The translations under genes were made by a program, and so were the position numbers. Shown piece after piece: positions 37,287-50,676 of a DNA stretch of 64,000 nt (position 1 is the first letter of the stretch; every line of letters begins with the position of its first letter). Source of the stretch: Axinella damicornis (Eukaryota; Porifera; Demospongiae; Axinellida; Axinellidae); assembly GCA_963931865.1 (NCBI GenBank), contig OZ007512.1:8353361-8417360 (forward strand), read 5' to 3'. The notes under the pieces are model-generated. The model made no database searches and was not told the DNA's origin. It worked only from the letters and a program-made list of their open reading frames with translations.

Positions 37287-38326
37287 AGTTTGGGAACGAG
37301 GTTATCCCTGGGCTTGTACTCTGCGCTGGGGCTCACAAGAGGAGCATGGTAACGAGGCTAGCCCTAGATTTGTACTCCACACTGGTGCTCACTCGAGGAG
37401 CCGGGGAATGAGGGTAACCTAGGGATTGTATTCCGTACTGATGCTCACCATGGGAGCCTGGGAATGAGGTTAGCTCTGTACTTGTACTCCATACTGGTGC
37501 TCACCAGGGGGGCCGGGGAACGACGCTATATAGCCCTGTGCATCTACTCCGCACTGGTGCTCACTAGGAAAGCCTGGGAATGAGGAAAGCCCTGATTGGC
37601 ACTCCGCAATGGTGCTCACTAGGGGAGCATGGGAACGAGGCTAGCCCAGGGATTGCACTCCGTACTGGCGATCAACAGGGGAACCTGGGAACGAGGCTTG
37701 CCATGGGCGTGTACTATGTACTGGTGCTCACCAGGGGAGCCATGGAGCCATGGTCTTGCACTCCCTTCTGGTGCTCATCAGGTGAGCCTGGGAACAAGAC
37801 TAGACCAGGGATTGTACTCCATACTGGTGCTAACCAGTGGAGCCCGGGAACAAGGTTAGCCCTGGGCTTGTACACTCGGAACTGGTGCTCACCAGGGGAG
37901 CCTGGGAACCAGGCTAACCTGTATTCCTGCTCACCAGGGGAGCCTGGAATGAGGATAGCCCAGTGATTGTACTCCATACTGGTGCTCACAAGGGGAACCT
38001 GGGAACGAGGCTAGCCATGGGCGTGTACTATGTACTGGTGCTCACCAAGGGAGCAATGGAACGAGACTAGCCATAATCTTGCACTCCGTACTGGTGCTCA
38101 TCAGGGGAGCCTGGGAACAAGGCTAGCCCACGGATTGTACACTACACTGGTGCTCACCAGAGGAGCCTGAGAACAAGGCTAGCCCTGGAATTGTATACTC
38201 TGAACTGGTGCTCTCCAGGGGAGCCTGGAGTGAGGCTAGCCAAGGGCTTTTACTCTGTACTGGTGCTCACCAGGGCAGCCTGGGAACAAGGCTACCACTG
38301 GGCTTGTACTCCATACTGGCGCTCAC

Positions 38327-38547
38327 CGTTCTCATTCGGCGATCCTTGAACTCCTTTTGTCTACGCCGCTTGAACGTCTCATCTTCCAATTCTGTCAGAC
38401 AGAAATGATGTTATTGGAATATCACCCACAAAACCACAGTTCAAGTACAAGTACATTGTATCCATACATGGTGCATCCAAATAAGGAGTGTCTGTGCAAA
38501 GGATGTAACAACCTGGGCTAATTGCATCATGAATTGGTTTCCCAGAA
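38327..38547 (-). repeat. Linker L35, open
   Basis: The block is 38327-38391, the L15 counterpart, with CGATCCTTG instead of CAATTATTG. Confidence 0.85.
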
Positions 38548-40019
38548 TGAGCCTGGGATCGAGTTTCTCCCTGGGCTTGTACTACGTACTGGTGCTCAAT
38601 AAGGGGAGCCGGGGAACGAGGCCATATAGCCCTTGGCTTGTACTCCGCACTGGTTCTCACTAGCGGAGACTGGAAACGAGGCTAGCCCAGGGATTGTACT
38701 CTGCACTGGTGCTCACTAGGGAAACCTGGGAACGAGGCAAGCCTTGGGCGTAATCTCTGTACTGGTGCTAAACAGGGGAGCAAGGGAAAAAGGCTAGCCA
38801 TTAGTTAGCACTCCGTACTGGTGCTCACCAGGAGAGCCTGGCAACAAGGCTAGCCATGAGCTTGCATTCCGTGCTGGTGCTGATCAGGGAGCCTGTGAAC
38901 AAGGCTAGTCCAGGGATTGTACTCTGCACTGGAGCTCAACAGGGGAGCCTGGGAACAAGGCTAGCCCTGGGATTGTATACTGCGCACTGGTGCTCTCCAA
39001 GGTAGCCTGGAATGAGGCTAGCCCAGGGCTTATACTCTGTACTGTTGCTCACAAGGGGAGCTGGGGAACCAGGTCATATAACCCTGGGCTTGTACTCCGC
39101 AGTGGTGCTCACTAGGAGAGCCTGGGAACGAGCCTAGTCCTGACTTGAACTCCGCACTGGTGCTCATTAGGGAAGCCTGGAAACGAGGCTAGCCCAGGGA
39201 TTGTACTCCGTACTGGTGCTCACCAGGAGAACCTGGGAACGAGGCTACACCTGGGCGTTACTCTGTACTGGTGCTCACCAGGGGAGCCAGGGAACGAGGC
39301 TAGCAATGAGCTTGCACTCCGTACTGGTACTCACCAGCGGAGCCTTGGAATGAAGCTAGCCATGGGCTTGTACTCGGTACTGGTGCTCACCAGGGGAGCC
39401 GGGGAATAGGGCTATATAGCTCTGGGCTTGTACTCCACACTGGTGCTCACTAGGGAAACTTGGGAACGAGCCTAGACCTGACTTGTACTCCGCACTGGTG
39501 CTAACAAGGGGAGCCTGCGAACGAGGCTAGCTCAGGGATTGTACTCCGTACTGGTGCTCTCCAGGGAAACCTGGGAACGAGGCTAGCACTGGGCATCTAC
39601 TCTGTACTGGTGCTCACCAGCGGAGCCAAGGAACGAGGTTAGCCATGAACTTGCACTCTATCCTGGTGCTCACCAGGAGAGACTGGGAACTAGGCTAGCC
39701 ATGAGCTTGCACTCCGTACTGGTGCTCAGCTGGGGAGCCTGGGACCAAGGCTAGCCCAGGGATTATAAACTCCGTACTGATGCTAACCAAGGGAGCCTGG
39801 GAAGAAGGCTAGCCTTGGGATTATACTCCGTACTGATGCTAACAAGGGGAGCCTGGGAACAAGGCTAGCCCTGGGATTGTATACTCCGCACAGGTGCTTA
39901 CCAGGGGAGCCTGGAATGAGGCTAGACCAGGGCTTGGGATTGTATACACCGCACTGGTGCTCTCCAGGGGAGCCTGGAATGAGGGTAACCTAGGGCTTGT
40001 ACTCCATACTGGCACTCAA

Positions 40020-40160
40020 TGTTCTCATTCGGCGAATCTCGAATTCCTTGTGTCTCCACCGATTGAACGTCACATCTTGCAGTTCTGTCAGACAGAAATG
40101 ATATGATTGGAATGTCACCCACACATCCACAGATCAAGTACAAGTACATTGTATCCAAGC
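40020..40160 (-). repeat. Linker L36, type I, donor lost, truncated
   Basis: The block is 40020-40084. CTCAATGTTC replaces CTCACCGTTC, so the donor GT is lost. It ends at the GTATCCAAGCCAG junction. Confidence 0.85.
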
Positions 40161-41178
40161 CAGGGGAGCCTGGGAATGAGGTTAGCCCTGGTCATGTACT
40201 CCGTACTGGTGCTCACTAGGTGAGCCTGGGAACGAGGCTAACCCTGACTTGCACTCCGAACTGGTGCTCACTAGGGGAGCCTGGGAACGAGGCTAGCCCA
40301 GGGATTGTACTCCGTACTGGTGCTCACCAGAGGAACCTGGGAACGAGGCTAGCCCTGGGCGTGAACTCTGTACTGGTGCTCAGCAAGGGAGCCAGGGAAT
40401 GAGGCTAGCCATGAGCTTGCACTCTTTGCTGGTGCTCACCAGGACAGGGCTAGCCATGAGCTTGCACTACATACTGGTGCTCATCAAGGGAGCCTGGGAA
40501 CAAGGCTAGCCCAGGGGTTGTACTCCGCACAGGTGCTCACCAGGGGAGCATGGCAAAAAGGCTAGCCTATATACGTGCTCACCAGTGGAGCCTGGTATGA
40601 GGGGATTGTACTCCGTACTGGTACTCACCAAGGGAACTTCGGAACGAGGCTAGCCCTGGTCGTGAACTCTGTGCTAGTGCTCACCAGGGAAGCCTGGGAA
40701 CAATGCTAGCTCTGGGATTGTAAACTCCGCACTGGTACTCTCCAGGGGAACCTGGAATGAGGCTAGCCCAGGGCTTATACTCTGTACTGGTGCTCACCAG
40801 GGCAGCCTGGAATGCGGTTAGCCTAGGGATTGTACTCCGTACTGGTGCACACCAGGGGAACCTGGGAGCTAGGCTAGCCCTGGGTGTGAACTCTGTACTA
40901 GTGCTCACCAGGAGAGCTTGGAAACAAGGCTAGCCATGAGCTTGCACTCTGTACTGGTGCTCAACAGGGGAGCCTGGGAACAAGGCTAGCCCAGAGATTG
41001 TACTCTGCATTGGTGCTCACCAGGGGAGCCTGGGAACAAGGCTAACCAAGGGATTGTATACTCCGCACTGGTGCTCTCCAGGGGAACCTGGAATGAGGCT
41101 AGCCCAGGGCTTATACTCTGTACAGGGTAGCCTGGGAAGGAGGCTAGCACTGGGCTTGTACTCCATACTGGCGTTCAC

Positions 41179-41399
41179 CGTTCTGATTCGGCAAACCTCG
41201 AACTCCTTTTGTCTCCGTCGCTTGAACGTCTCATCTTCCAATTCTGTCAGACAGAAACGATGTCATTGCAATATCACCCACACAACCACAGTTGAAGTAC
41301 AAGTACATTGTAACCATACAAGGTGCATCCAAATAAGGAGAGCCTGTACAAAGGATGTCACAACCTGGGCTAATTCCATTCTGAATTGGTTTCCCTCAA
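41179..41399 (-). repeat. Linker L37, open
   Basis: The block is 41179-41243. It is preceded by TGGCGTTCACC and followed by GAAACGATGTCATTGC, marks shared only with L53. Confidence 0.85.
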
Positions 41400-42594
41400 T
41401 GAGCCTAGGAACGAGGTTATCCCTGGGCTTGTACTCCGCACTGGTGCTCACTAGGAGAGCCTGGGAAAGAGGCATACCTAGGGATTGTACTCAGTACTGG
41501 TGCTCACCAGGGGAGCTAGGGAACAAAGTTAGCCTAGGGATTGTACTCCGTACTGGTGGTCACCAAAGCAGCCTGGGAATGAGGTTAGCCCTGGGATTGT
41601 ACTCCGTACAGGTTCTCACCAGGGGAGCCGGGGAACGAGGCTATATAGCCCTTGGCTTGTACTCCGCACTGGTGCTCATTAGGGGAGCTTGGGAATGAGG
41701 CAAGCCCTGGGCGTGTACTCTGTACTGGTGCTCACCAGGGGAGCCAGGGAACGAGGCTAGCCATGAGCTTGCACTCCTTACTGGTGCTCACGAGGAGAGC
41801 CTGGGAACAAGGCTAGCCAAGAGTCCATACTGGTGCTCATCAGGGGAGCCTGGGAACAAATCTAGCCCAGGAATTGTACTCCATACTGGTGCTCACCAGT
41901 GGAGCCTGGGAACAAGGCTAGACTGTATACGTGCTCACCAGGGGAGCCTGGAATGCGGTTAGCCCAGGGATTGTAATCCGTACTGGTGCTCACAAGGGGA
42001 ACCTGTGAGCTAGCCTAGCCCTGGGTGTGAACTCTGTACTAGTGCTCACCAGGAGAGCTTGGAAACAAGGCTAGCCGTGAGCTTGCACTCTGTACTGGTG
42101 CTCAACAGGGGAGCCTGGTAGCGAGGCTAGCCCTGGGTTTGTACTCGAGACTTGTGCTCACAAGGGGAGCCTGGGAACGACGCAAACCTAGGGATTGTGC
42201 TCTGTACTGGTGCACACAACGGGATCCTGGAAACGAGGCTAGCCATGAGCTAGCACTCGGTACTGGTGCTCCCCAAAGAGCTTTGGAACAAGGCTAGCCA
42301 TGAGCTTACACTCCATACTGGTGCTCATCAGGGGAGCATGGGAACAAGGCTAGCCAGGGATTGTACTCCGTACTGGTGCTCATCAGGGGAGCCTGGGAAC
42401 AAGGTTAGCCTGTTAACATGCTCACCAGGGGAGCCTGAAATGCGGTTAACACAGGGATTGTACTCCGTACTGGTGCTCACCAGGGGAGCCTGAAAAACAA
42501 TCCTAGCCCAGGGATTGTATACTCGGCACTGGTGCTCTCCAGGTGCGCCTGGAATGAGGGTAGCCTAGGGCTTGTACTCCATACTTGCACTCAC

Positions 42595-42814
42595 CGTTCT
42601 AATTCGGCGAATCTAGAATTCCTTGTGTCTCTGCCGCTTGAACGTCACATCTTCCAGTTCTGTCAGACAGAAATGATATCATTGGAATGTCACCGACACA
42701 TCCACAGTTCAAGTACAAATACATTGTATCCATACAAGGTGCATCCAAATAAGGAGTGTCTGTACGCAGGATGTCACTACCTGGGCTAATTGCATCCTGA
42801 ATTGGTTTCCCTGA
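42595..42814 (-). repeat. Linker L38, in-frame TAG
   Basis: The block is 42595-42659. CGAATCTAGAATTCC gives TTC TAG on the minus strand. Its counterparts L17 and L54 are open. Confidence 0.85.
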
Positions 42815-43593
42815 TAGAGCCTGGGAACGAGGTTAGACCTGGGCTTGTACTTCGTAATGGTGCACACAAGGGGAGCCTGGGAACGAAGCTAGCCTAGGGA
42901 TTGTACTCCGTACTGGTGCTCACCAAGGGAGCCTGGGAATGAGGTTAGCCCTTCGATTGTACTTAGCACTGGTGCTCACCAAGGGAAACGGGCATCGAGG
43001 CTATATAGCCCTTGGCTTGTATTCCGCACTGGTGCTCACTAAGTGAGCCTGGGAACGAGGCAAGCCCTGGGCGTGTACTCTGTACTGGTGCTCAACAGGG
43101 GAGCCAGGGAACGAGGCTAGCCATGAGCTTGCTCTCCTTACTGGTGGTCACCAGGAGAGCCTGTGAAAAAGGCTAGGCAATAGTCCATACTGGTGCTTAT
43201 CAGGGGAGCCTGGGAACAAATCTAGCCCAGGGATTGTACACCGTACTGGTGCTCACCAGGAGAACCTGGGAGCTAGGCTAGCCCTGGGTGTGAACTCTGT
43301 ACTAGTGCTCACCAGGAGAGCCTGGAAACAAGACTAGCCTTGAGCTAGCGCTCTGTACTGATGCTCAACAAGGGAGCCTGGGAACAAGGCTAGCCCAGGG
43401 ATTGTACTCTGCATTGGTGCTCACCAGGGGAGCCTGGGTACAAGGCTAGCAACGGGATTGTATATTCCGCACTGGTGATCTCCAAGGGAACCTGGAATGA
43501 GGCTAGCCCAGGGCTTATACTCTGTACAGGTGCTCACAAGGGCAGCATGGGAACGAGGCTAGCACTGGGCTTGTACTCAATACTGGCGCTCAC

Positions 43594-43815
43594 CGTTCTC
43601 ATTCGGCGAACCACAAACTCCTTTTCTTTCTGTCGCCTGAACGTCTCATCTTCCAATTCTGCCAGACAGAAATGATGTCATTGGAATAACACCCACACAA
43701 TCACAGTTGAAGTACAAGTACATTGTATCCATACAAGGTGCATCCAAATAAGGAGAGTCTGAACAAAGGATGTCACAACCTGGGCTAATTCCATCCTGAA
43801 TTGGTTTCCCTCAAT
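43594..43815 (-). repeat. Linker L39, open
   Basis: The block is 43594-43658, with a cluster of missense changes (CTTTTCTTTCTGTCGCC). Confidence 0.85.
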
Positions 43816-44700
43816 GAGCCTAGGAACGAGGTTATCCCTGGGCTTGTACTCCGCACTGGTGCTCACTAAGGGAGCCAGGGAACGAGGCTAGCTATGGGGC
43901 TTGTACTCCGTACTGGTGCTCACCAAGGGAGCCCGGGAACGAGGCTATATAACCCTGGGCTTGTACTACACACAGGTGCTCACTAGGGGAGCCTGGGAAC
44001 GAGGATAGCCCTAATTTGTACTCCGAACTGGTGCTCACTAGGAGAGCCTGGAAACGAGGCTAGCCCTAGGTGTGTACTCTGTACTGGTGCACACCAGGGA
44101 ACGAGGCTAGCAATGAGCTTTCACTCCGTACTGGTGCTCACCAGGGGAACCTGGGAACGACACTAGCCTTGGGCATGTACTCTGTACTGGTGCTCACCAG
44201 GGGAGCCAGGAACGAGGATAGCCATGAGCTTACACTCGTTACTGGTGCTCACCAGGTGAGCCTTGGAACAAGGCTAGCCATGAGCTTGCAGTCCGTACTG
44301 GTGCAAACAAGGGAGCCTGGGAGCAAGGTAAGCCCAGGGATTGTACTCCGTACTGGTGCTCACAAGGGGAGCCTGGTAACAATGCTAGCCCTGGGATCGT
44401 ATACTCCGCACTGGTGCTCACAGGGGAGCCAGGGAAGAGGCTTACCTTGAGCAGGCACTCCGTATTAGTGCTTACCAGGAGAGCCTGGGAATAAGGCTAG
44501 CGATGAGCTTGCAATCCGTACTGGTGCTCAATAGGGGAGCCTGGGAACAAGTCTAGCCCAGGGATTGCACTCCGTACTGGGGCTCACCAGGGGAGCCTGG
44601 GAACAAGGCTAGCCTTGGGATTGTACACTCCGCACTGGTGCTCACCAGGGGAGCCTGGAATGAGGCTAGCGCAGGGCTTGTACTCCGAACTGGTGCTCAC

Positions 44701-44923
44701 CGTTCTCATTCGGCGAACCTCAAACTCCTTTTGTCTCCGCCCCTTCAACCTCTCATCTTCCAGTTCTGTCTAACAGAAATGATGTCATTGGAATATCTCC
44801 CAAACAACCACAGTTGAAGTACAAGTACATTGCATCCATACATGGTGCATCCAAATAAGGTGTGTCTGTACACAGAATGTCACTACCTGGGCTAATTGAA
44901 TCTTGAATTGGTTTCCTTGAATG
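44701..44923 (-). repeat. Linker L40, open
   Basis: The block is 44701-44765. Its left half is like L24; the distal part has AAGGTGTGTCTG and TTGAATCTTGAATTGG as in L29, so it appears recombinant. Confidence 0.85.
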
Positions 44924-45140
44924 AGTCTGGGAACAAGATTAGACTTGGGCTTGTACTCCGTACAGGTTCACACCAGAGGAGCTAGGGACCGAGGCTAGCC
45001 CTGGGTTTGTACTCCACACTGGTGCTCACTAGGGGAGGCTGGGAACGAGGCAAACCTAGGGATTATACTCCGCACTGGTGCTCACCAGGGGAGCCTGGAA
45101 TGAGGCTAGCGCAGGGCTTGTAATCCATACTGGTGCTCAA

Positions 45141-45354
45141 CGTTCTCATTCGGCGAACCTCGAACTCCTTGAACGCTGGAACTTCTCATCTTCCAGCTCT
45201 GTAAGACAGAAATGATATCATTGGAATGTCTCCCACACAGCCACAGTTCAAGTACAAGTACATTGTATCCATACATGGTGCATCCAAATAAGGTGTGTCG
45301 GTACACAGGATGTCACTACCTGGGCTAATTGCATCCTGAATTGGTTTCCTTGAA
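45141..45354 (-). repeat. Linker L41, 7-nt deletion, donor lost
   Basis: The block is 45141-45198. CTCAACGTTC removes the donor GT. Confidence 0.85.
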
Positions 45355-46448
45355 TGAGTCTGGGACCAAGGATAGACTTGGGCTTGTACTCCGTACTGGT
45401 GCACACCAGGGGAGCCTGGGAACGAGGCTAGCCATGAGCTTGCAGTCGGTACTGGGGCTCAACAAGAGTACCTTGGAACAAGGCTAGCCATGAGCTTGCA
45501 CTCCATACTGGTGTTCATCAGCGGAGCCCAGCAACAAGGCTAGCCAGGGATTGTACTCCGTACTGGTGCTCATCAAGGGAGCCGGGGAACGAGGCTATAT
45601 AGCCCTTGGCTTGTACTCAGCACTGGTACTCACTAGGGGAGCCTGGGAACGAGGCTACACTGTATACGCGCTCACAAGGGGAGCCTGGAATGCGGCTAGC
45701 CCAGGGATTGTACTCCGTACTGGTGCTCCCCAGGGGAACCTGGGAACGAGTCTAGCCCTGGGCGTTACTCCGTACTGGTGCTCACCATGGGAGCCGGGGA
45801 ACGAGGCTATATAGCCCTTGGCTTGTACTCAGCACTGGTGCTCACTAGGGGAGCCTGGGAACGAGTGTAGCCCTGGGCGTGTACTCTGTACTGGTGCTCA
45901 CCAGGGGAGCCAGGGAACGAGGCTAGCCATGAGTTTGCACTCCTTACAGGTGCTTACCAGGAGAGCCTGGGAACAAGGCTAGCCAAGAGCTTGCACTCCA
46001 TACTGGTGCTCATCATGGGAGCCTAGGAACAAGGCTAGCCCAGGGATTGTACTCCGTAGTACTGCTCACCAGGGGAGCCTGTGAACAAGGCTAGCCTGTA
46101 TACGTGTTCAACAGGGGAGCCTGGAATGAGGCAAGCCCAAGGATTGTACTCTGTAGTGGTGCTTATCAGAGGAGCCTGGGAACAAGGCTAGCCCAGGGAT
46201 TGTACTCTGCACTGGTGCTAACCAGTGGAGCCCGGGAACAAGGCTAGCCCTGGGATTGTATACTCCGCACTGGTGCCCACCAGGGAAGCCTGGAATGAGG
46301 CAAGCCCAAGGATTGTGCTCCGTACTGGTGCTCACCAGGGGAGCCTGGGAACAAGGCGTGCCCAGGGATTGTATACTGCGCACTGGTGCTCACCAGGGGA
46401 GCCTGGAATGAGGCTAGCCCTGGGCTTGTACTACATACTGGCGCTCAC

Positions 46449-46502
46449 CGTTCTCATTTGGCGAACCTCGAACTCCTTTTGTCTTCGCTGCTTGAACGTC
46501 TC
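46449..46502 (-). repeat. Linker L42a, truncated exon block
   Basis: It has the same truncation as L6a, about 40.28 kb away. Confidence 0.8.
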
Positions 46503-46568
46503 CTGGTGCTCTCCAGGGGCCCATGGAATGAGGGTAGCCTAGGGCTTGTACTCCAAACTGGCGCTCAC

Positions 46569-46790
46569 CGTTTTAATTCAGCGAACTTCGAACTCCTTGT
46601 GTCTCCGCTGCTTGAACGTCACATCTTCCAGTTCTGTCAGACAGAAATGATATCATTGGAATGTCACCCACACATCCACAGTTCAAATACAAGTACATTG
46701 TATCCATACATGGTGCATTCAAATAAGGAGTGTCTGTACACAGGATGTCACTACCAGGGGCTAATTGCATCCTGAATTGGTTTCCCTAAA
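46569..46790 (-). repeat. Linker L42b, in-frame TGA
   Basis: The block is 46569-46633, the L6b counterpart with the same CGA-to-TGA change. Confidence 0.85.
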
Positions 46791-47893
46791 TGAGCCTGGG
46801 AACGAGGTTACACCTGGGCTTGTACTTCGTACAAGTGCACACAAGGGGAGCCTGGGAACGAAGCTAGCCCTGGATTTGTACTCCACACTGGTGCTCACTA
46901 GGGGAGCCGGGGAACGAAGCTGACCTAGGGATTGTACTCCGTACTGGTGCTCACCAAGGGAGCCTGGGAATGAGGTTAGCCCTGGGATTGTACTTAGTAC
47001 TGTATATAACCGTTGGCCTGCACTCCGCACTGGTGCTAACTAAGGGAGCCTGGGAACGAGGCTACCCCTGACTTGTACACCGCACTGGTGCTCACTAGAG
47101 GAGCCTGGAAACGAGGAAAGCCCTAGGCGTGTACTCTGCACAGGTGCTCAGCAGGGGAGCCAGGGAACGAGGCTAGCCATGAGCTTGCACTCCTTAGTGG
47201 TGCTCACCAGGAGAGCCTGGGAACAAGGCTAGCCATGAGTCCATACTGGTGCTCATCAGGGGAGCCTGGGAACAAATCTAGCCAAGGGATTGTACTCCAT
47301 ACTGGTGCTCACCAGGGGAGCCTGGGAGCAAGGCTAGCCTGTATACATGCTCACCAGGGGAGCCTGGAAACAAGGCTAGCCATGAATCCATACTGGTGCT
47401 CATCAGGGGAGCCTGGGAACAAATCTAGCCAAGGGATTGTACTCCATACTGGTGCTCACCAGGGGAGCCTGGGAGCAAGGCTAGCCTGTATACGTGCTCA
47501 CCAGGGGAGCCTGGAATGCGGTTAGCCCAGGGATTGTACTCCGTACTGGTGCTCACCAGGGGAACTTGGGAGCTAGGCTAGCCCTGGGTGTGAACTCTGT
47601 ACTAGTGCTCACCAGGAGAGCCTGGAAACAAGGCTAGCCATGAGCTTGTACTCTGTACTGGCACTCAACAAGGGAGCCTGGGAACAAGGCTAGCTCAGGG
47701 ATTGTACTCTGCATTGGTGCTCACCAAGGCAGCCTGGGAAAAAGGCTAGCCATGGGATTGTATACTATGCACTGGTTCTCTCCAGGGGAAGCAGGAATGA
47801 AGCTAGCCCAGGGCTTATACTCTGTACTGGTGCTCACCAGGGCAGCCTGGGAACGAGGCTAGCACTGGGCTTGTACTCCATACTGGCGCTCAC

Positions 47894-48115
47894 CATTCTC
47901 ATTCGGCAAACCTCGAACTCCTTTTGTCTCTGTCGCTTGAACGTCTCATCTTCCAATTCTGTCAAACAGAAATGATGTCATTGGAATAACACCCACACAA
48001 CCACAGTTCAAGTTATAAGTACATTTTATTCATACAAGGTGCATCCAAATAAGGAGAGTCTGTACAAAGGATGTCACAACCTGGGCTAATTCCATCTTGA
48101 ATTGGTTTCCCTAAA
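47894..48115 (-). repeat. Linker L43, open
   Basis: The block is 47894-47958, the L7 counterpart. The distal motif is altered to CAAGTTATAAGTACATTTTA. Confidence 0.85.
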
Positions 48116-48710
48116 TGAGCCTGGGAACGAGGTTATCCCTGGGCTTGACCCCACACTGATGCTCACTAGGGGAGCCTGGGAACGAGGCAAACCTAGGGAT
48201 TGTACTCTGTACTGGTGCTTACCAAGGGAGCCTGGAAACGAGGCTAGCCATGAGCTTGCACTCCAAACTGATGCTCATCAGGGGAGCCCGGGAACAGGCT
48301 AGCCAGGGATTGTACTCCGTACTGGTGCTCACCAGGGGAGCATGGGAACAAGGCTAGCTTGTATACGTGCTCACCAGGGGAGCCTGGAATGCGGCTAGCT
48401 CAGGGATTGTACTCCGTGCTGGTGCTCACCAGGGGAACCTGGGAACGAGGTTAGCCCTGGGCGTTAACTCTGTACTAGTGCACACCAGGAGAGCCTGGAA
48501 TCAAGGCTCGCCATGAGCTTACACTCTGTACTGGTGCTAATCAGGGGAGTCTTTGAACAAGGCTAGCCCAGGGATTGTACTCTGCACTGGTGCTCACCAG
48601 TGGAGCCTGGGAACAAGGTTAGCCCTGGGATTGTATACTCCGCACTGGTGCTCTCCAGGGGAGCCTGGGATGAGGGTAGCCTAGGGCTTGTACTCCATAC
48701 TGGCGCTCAC

Positions 48711-48931
48711 CGTTCTAATTCGGCGAATCTTGAACTCATTGTGTGTACGCCGCTTGAACGTCACATCTTCCAGTTTTGTCAGACAGAAATGATATCATTG
48801 GAATGTCACCCACACATCCACAGTTCAAGTACAAGTACATTGTATCCATACATGGTGCATCCAAATAAAGATTGTCTGTACACAGGATGTCACTACCTGG
48901 GGTAATTGCATCCTGAATTGGTTTCCCTGAA
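48711..48931 (-). repeat. Linker L44, type I, open
   Basis: The block is 48711-48775, with lysine and asparagine replacements. It is related to L19 and L56. Confidence 0.85.
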
Positions 48932-49786
48932 TGAGCCTGGGAAAGAGGTTAGACCTGGTCTTGTACTTCGTACTGGTGCACACCAGGGGAGCCTGGGAAC
49001 GAGGATAGCCCAGAGTTTGTACTCTACACTGGTGCTCACTAGGGGAGCCTTGGAACAAAGCTAGCCTAGGGATTGTACTCCATACTGGTGCTCACCAAGG
49101 AAGCCTGGGAATGAGGTTAGCGCTGGGATTGTACTCTGTACTGGTGCTCACCAGGGGAGCCGGGGAACGAGGCTATATAGCCCTTGGCTTGTACTCCGCA
49201 CTGGTGCTCACTAAGGGAGCCTGGGAATGAGGCTAGCCCTGACTTGTACTCTGCACTGGTGCTCACTAGGGGAGCCTTGGAACGAGGCAAGCCCTGTGCA
49301 TGTACTCTGTACTGGTGCTCGCCAGGCGAGCCAGGGAACGAGGCTATCCATGAGCTTGCACTCCTTACTGGTGATCACCAGGAGAGCCTTGGAACAAGGT
49401 TAGCCATGAGTCCATACTGGTGCTCAACAAGGGAGCCTGAGAACAAGGCTGGCCCAGGGATTGTACTCCGTACTGGTGCTCACCAAGGGAGCCTGGGAAC
49501 AAGGCTAGCCTGTATACGTTCTCACCAGGGGAGCCTGGAATGCGGCTAGCCCAGGCATTGTACTCTGTACTGGTTCTCACCAAGGAAACCTGGGAACGAG
49601 GCTAGTGATGGGTGTGAAATCTGTACTAGTGCTCACCAGGAGATCCTGGGAACAAGGCTAGCCATGAGCTTGCACTTTGTACTAGTGCTCATCAGGGGAG
49701 CCTGGGAACAAGTCTAGCCCAGGGATTGTACTCTGCATTGGTGCTCACCAGGGGAGCCTGGGAACAAGGCTAGCCCATGGATTGCA

Positions 49787-49796
49787 TACTCTGTAC
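49787..49796. repeat. Left putative target-site duplication
   Basis: TACTCTGTAC, matched by TACTCCGCAC on the other side. Both are common satellite variants, so the two mismatches may reflect later conversion by neighbouring monomers. Confidence 0.45.
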
Positions 49797-49798
49797 CA

Positions 49799-49816
49799 TT
49801 AAGGCTGGGACCTGCT
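49799..49816 (+). repeat. Left terminal inverted repeat of the insertion
   Basis: TTAAGGCTGGGACCTGCT. The reverse complement of the right end reads TTAAGGAATGGGACCTTGCT, the same apart from two inserted bases and one substitution. Confidence 0.6.
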
Positions 49817-50091
49817 AGATCAGAGACATTTTTGTGCTGTGTTTGCAAGGTTATTGTGCTCCATTGGAACTACACATGGAAATTGAACGTCACTTTTGGG
49901 TTAGTCCCACCCCTCTTGCGTCCAATGATGTCACTACCGGCCACGCCCAAACAATCTATCCTGCAATATGGCTTCCATAGCAAACCCGCTAGGCAATGAC
50001 AAATGCTAGAATACGGCAACTTAAAACCCTATGAACCACGTACCGTGATTTCGTCACAGCATGGAGAGCTAAAAGCCTGCTACATTTTAAG

Positions 50092-50217
50092 CCTAGCGAT
50101 TGTTGATAGCTGGTATAGGTAGAGAGATATAGCTGATAATCATGCTAGTAGGGCAGCACTACTCAGATGAACTTACCTCAAGATCACTCCAGCAAAGATC
50201 AATCAACAATCGCTAGG
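50092..50217. repeat. Internal inverted repeat of the insertion
   Basis: CCTAGCGATTGTTGAT at 50092-50107 is perfectly complementary to ATCAACAATCGCTAGG at 50202-50217: a 16-bp stem with a 94-nt loop. Confidence 0.7.
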
Positions 50218-50656
50218 GTGAATAGCTTTATCTACTCGGCAGGCATACGATGAACTACACTAGAGCCGTCAGAACCCTGATTTACGTTGCCGTATAACGC
50301 AACAACTCGGCAATGGTAGATCTGTGCGGCCATTCTCAGCAAATGGGCGTGGGAGGAGCACTCATCATGTGACATGCAGTCGAAAACATGTGCATACAAT
50401 CGCATCTGTTCAACTGTGCACGCGAACAACAGCACAGTAGTGGACTTTCATAGCAATACTGCCAATAGCGGTCTTTGCTTCACTCCGTCTGACTTGTACA
50501 GATCCAGCAAAAGCGCTGCAAATAGTACTGTACTGATTTTGCCATGCAATTATGCGCGTGACTATCACTACCTTTGGCCAACGCCTACTTGTATATAATT
50601 CTATTACGGTCTTTGAATAATTTCATTGTGATTACTACGAGAGGCATGCGCAGCCA

Positions 50657-50676
50657 AGCAAGGTCCCATTCCTTAA
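50657..50676 (-). repeat. Right terminal inverted repeat of the insertion
   Basis: AGCAAGGTCCCATTCCTTAA on the plus strand, complementary to the left end. Ten further bases separate it from the satellite. Confidence 0.6.

Larger units (their letters stand above)
28495..49786. repeat. Satellite array section A3
   Basis: This is the longest uninterrupted section, 21.3 kb. The first 3 kb repeat 2.4-5.0 kb at offset ~26510. 31.7-33.9 kb repeats 4.75-7.6 kb with an internal deletion near 32970. 35.9-38.5 kb repeats 13.86-16.5 kb. 40.0-43.8 kb repeats 17.5-20.7 kb. 45.1-48.1 kb repeats 4.75-7.9 kb at offset ~40.3 kb. No plus- or minus-strand gene other than the linker exon blocks is supported. Confidence 0.97.

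Noticed and set aside
49799..50676. piggyBac element with TTAA target duplication
   Set aside because: TTAA is present at both inverted-repeat tips, but the satellite target contains no TTAA, and 2 and 10 extra bases on the two sides would remain unexplained. Not excluded without other genomic copies.
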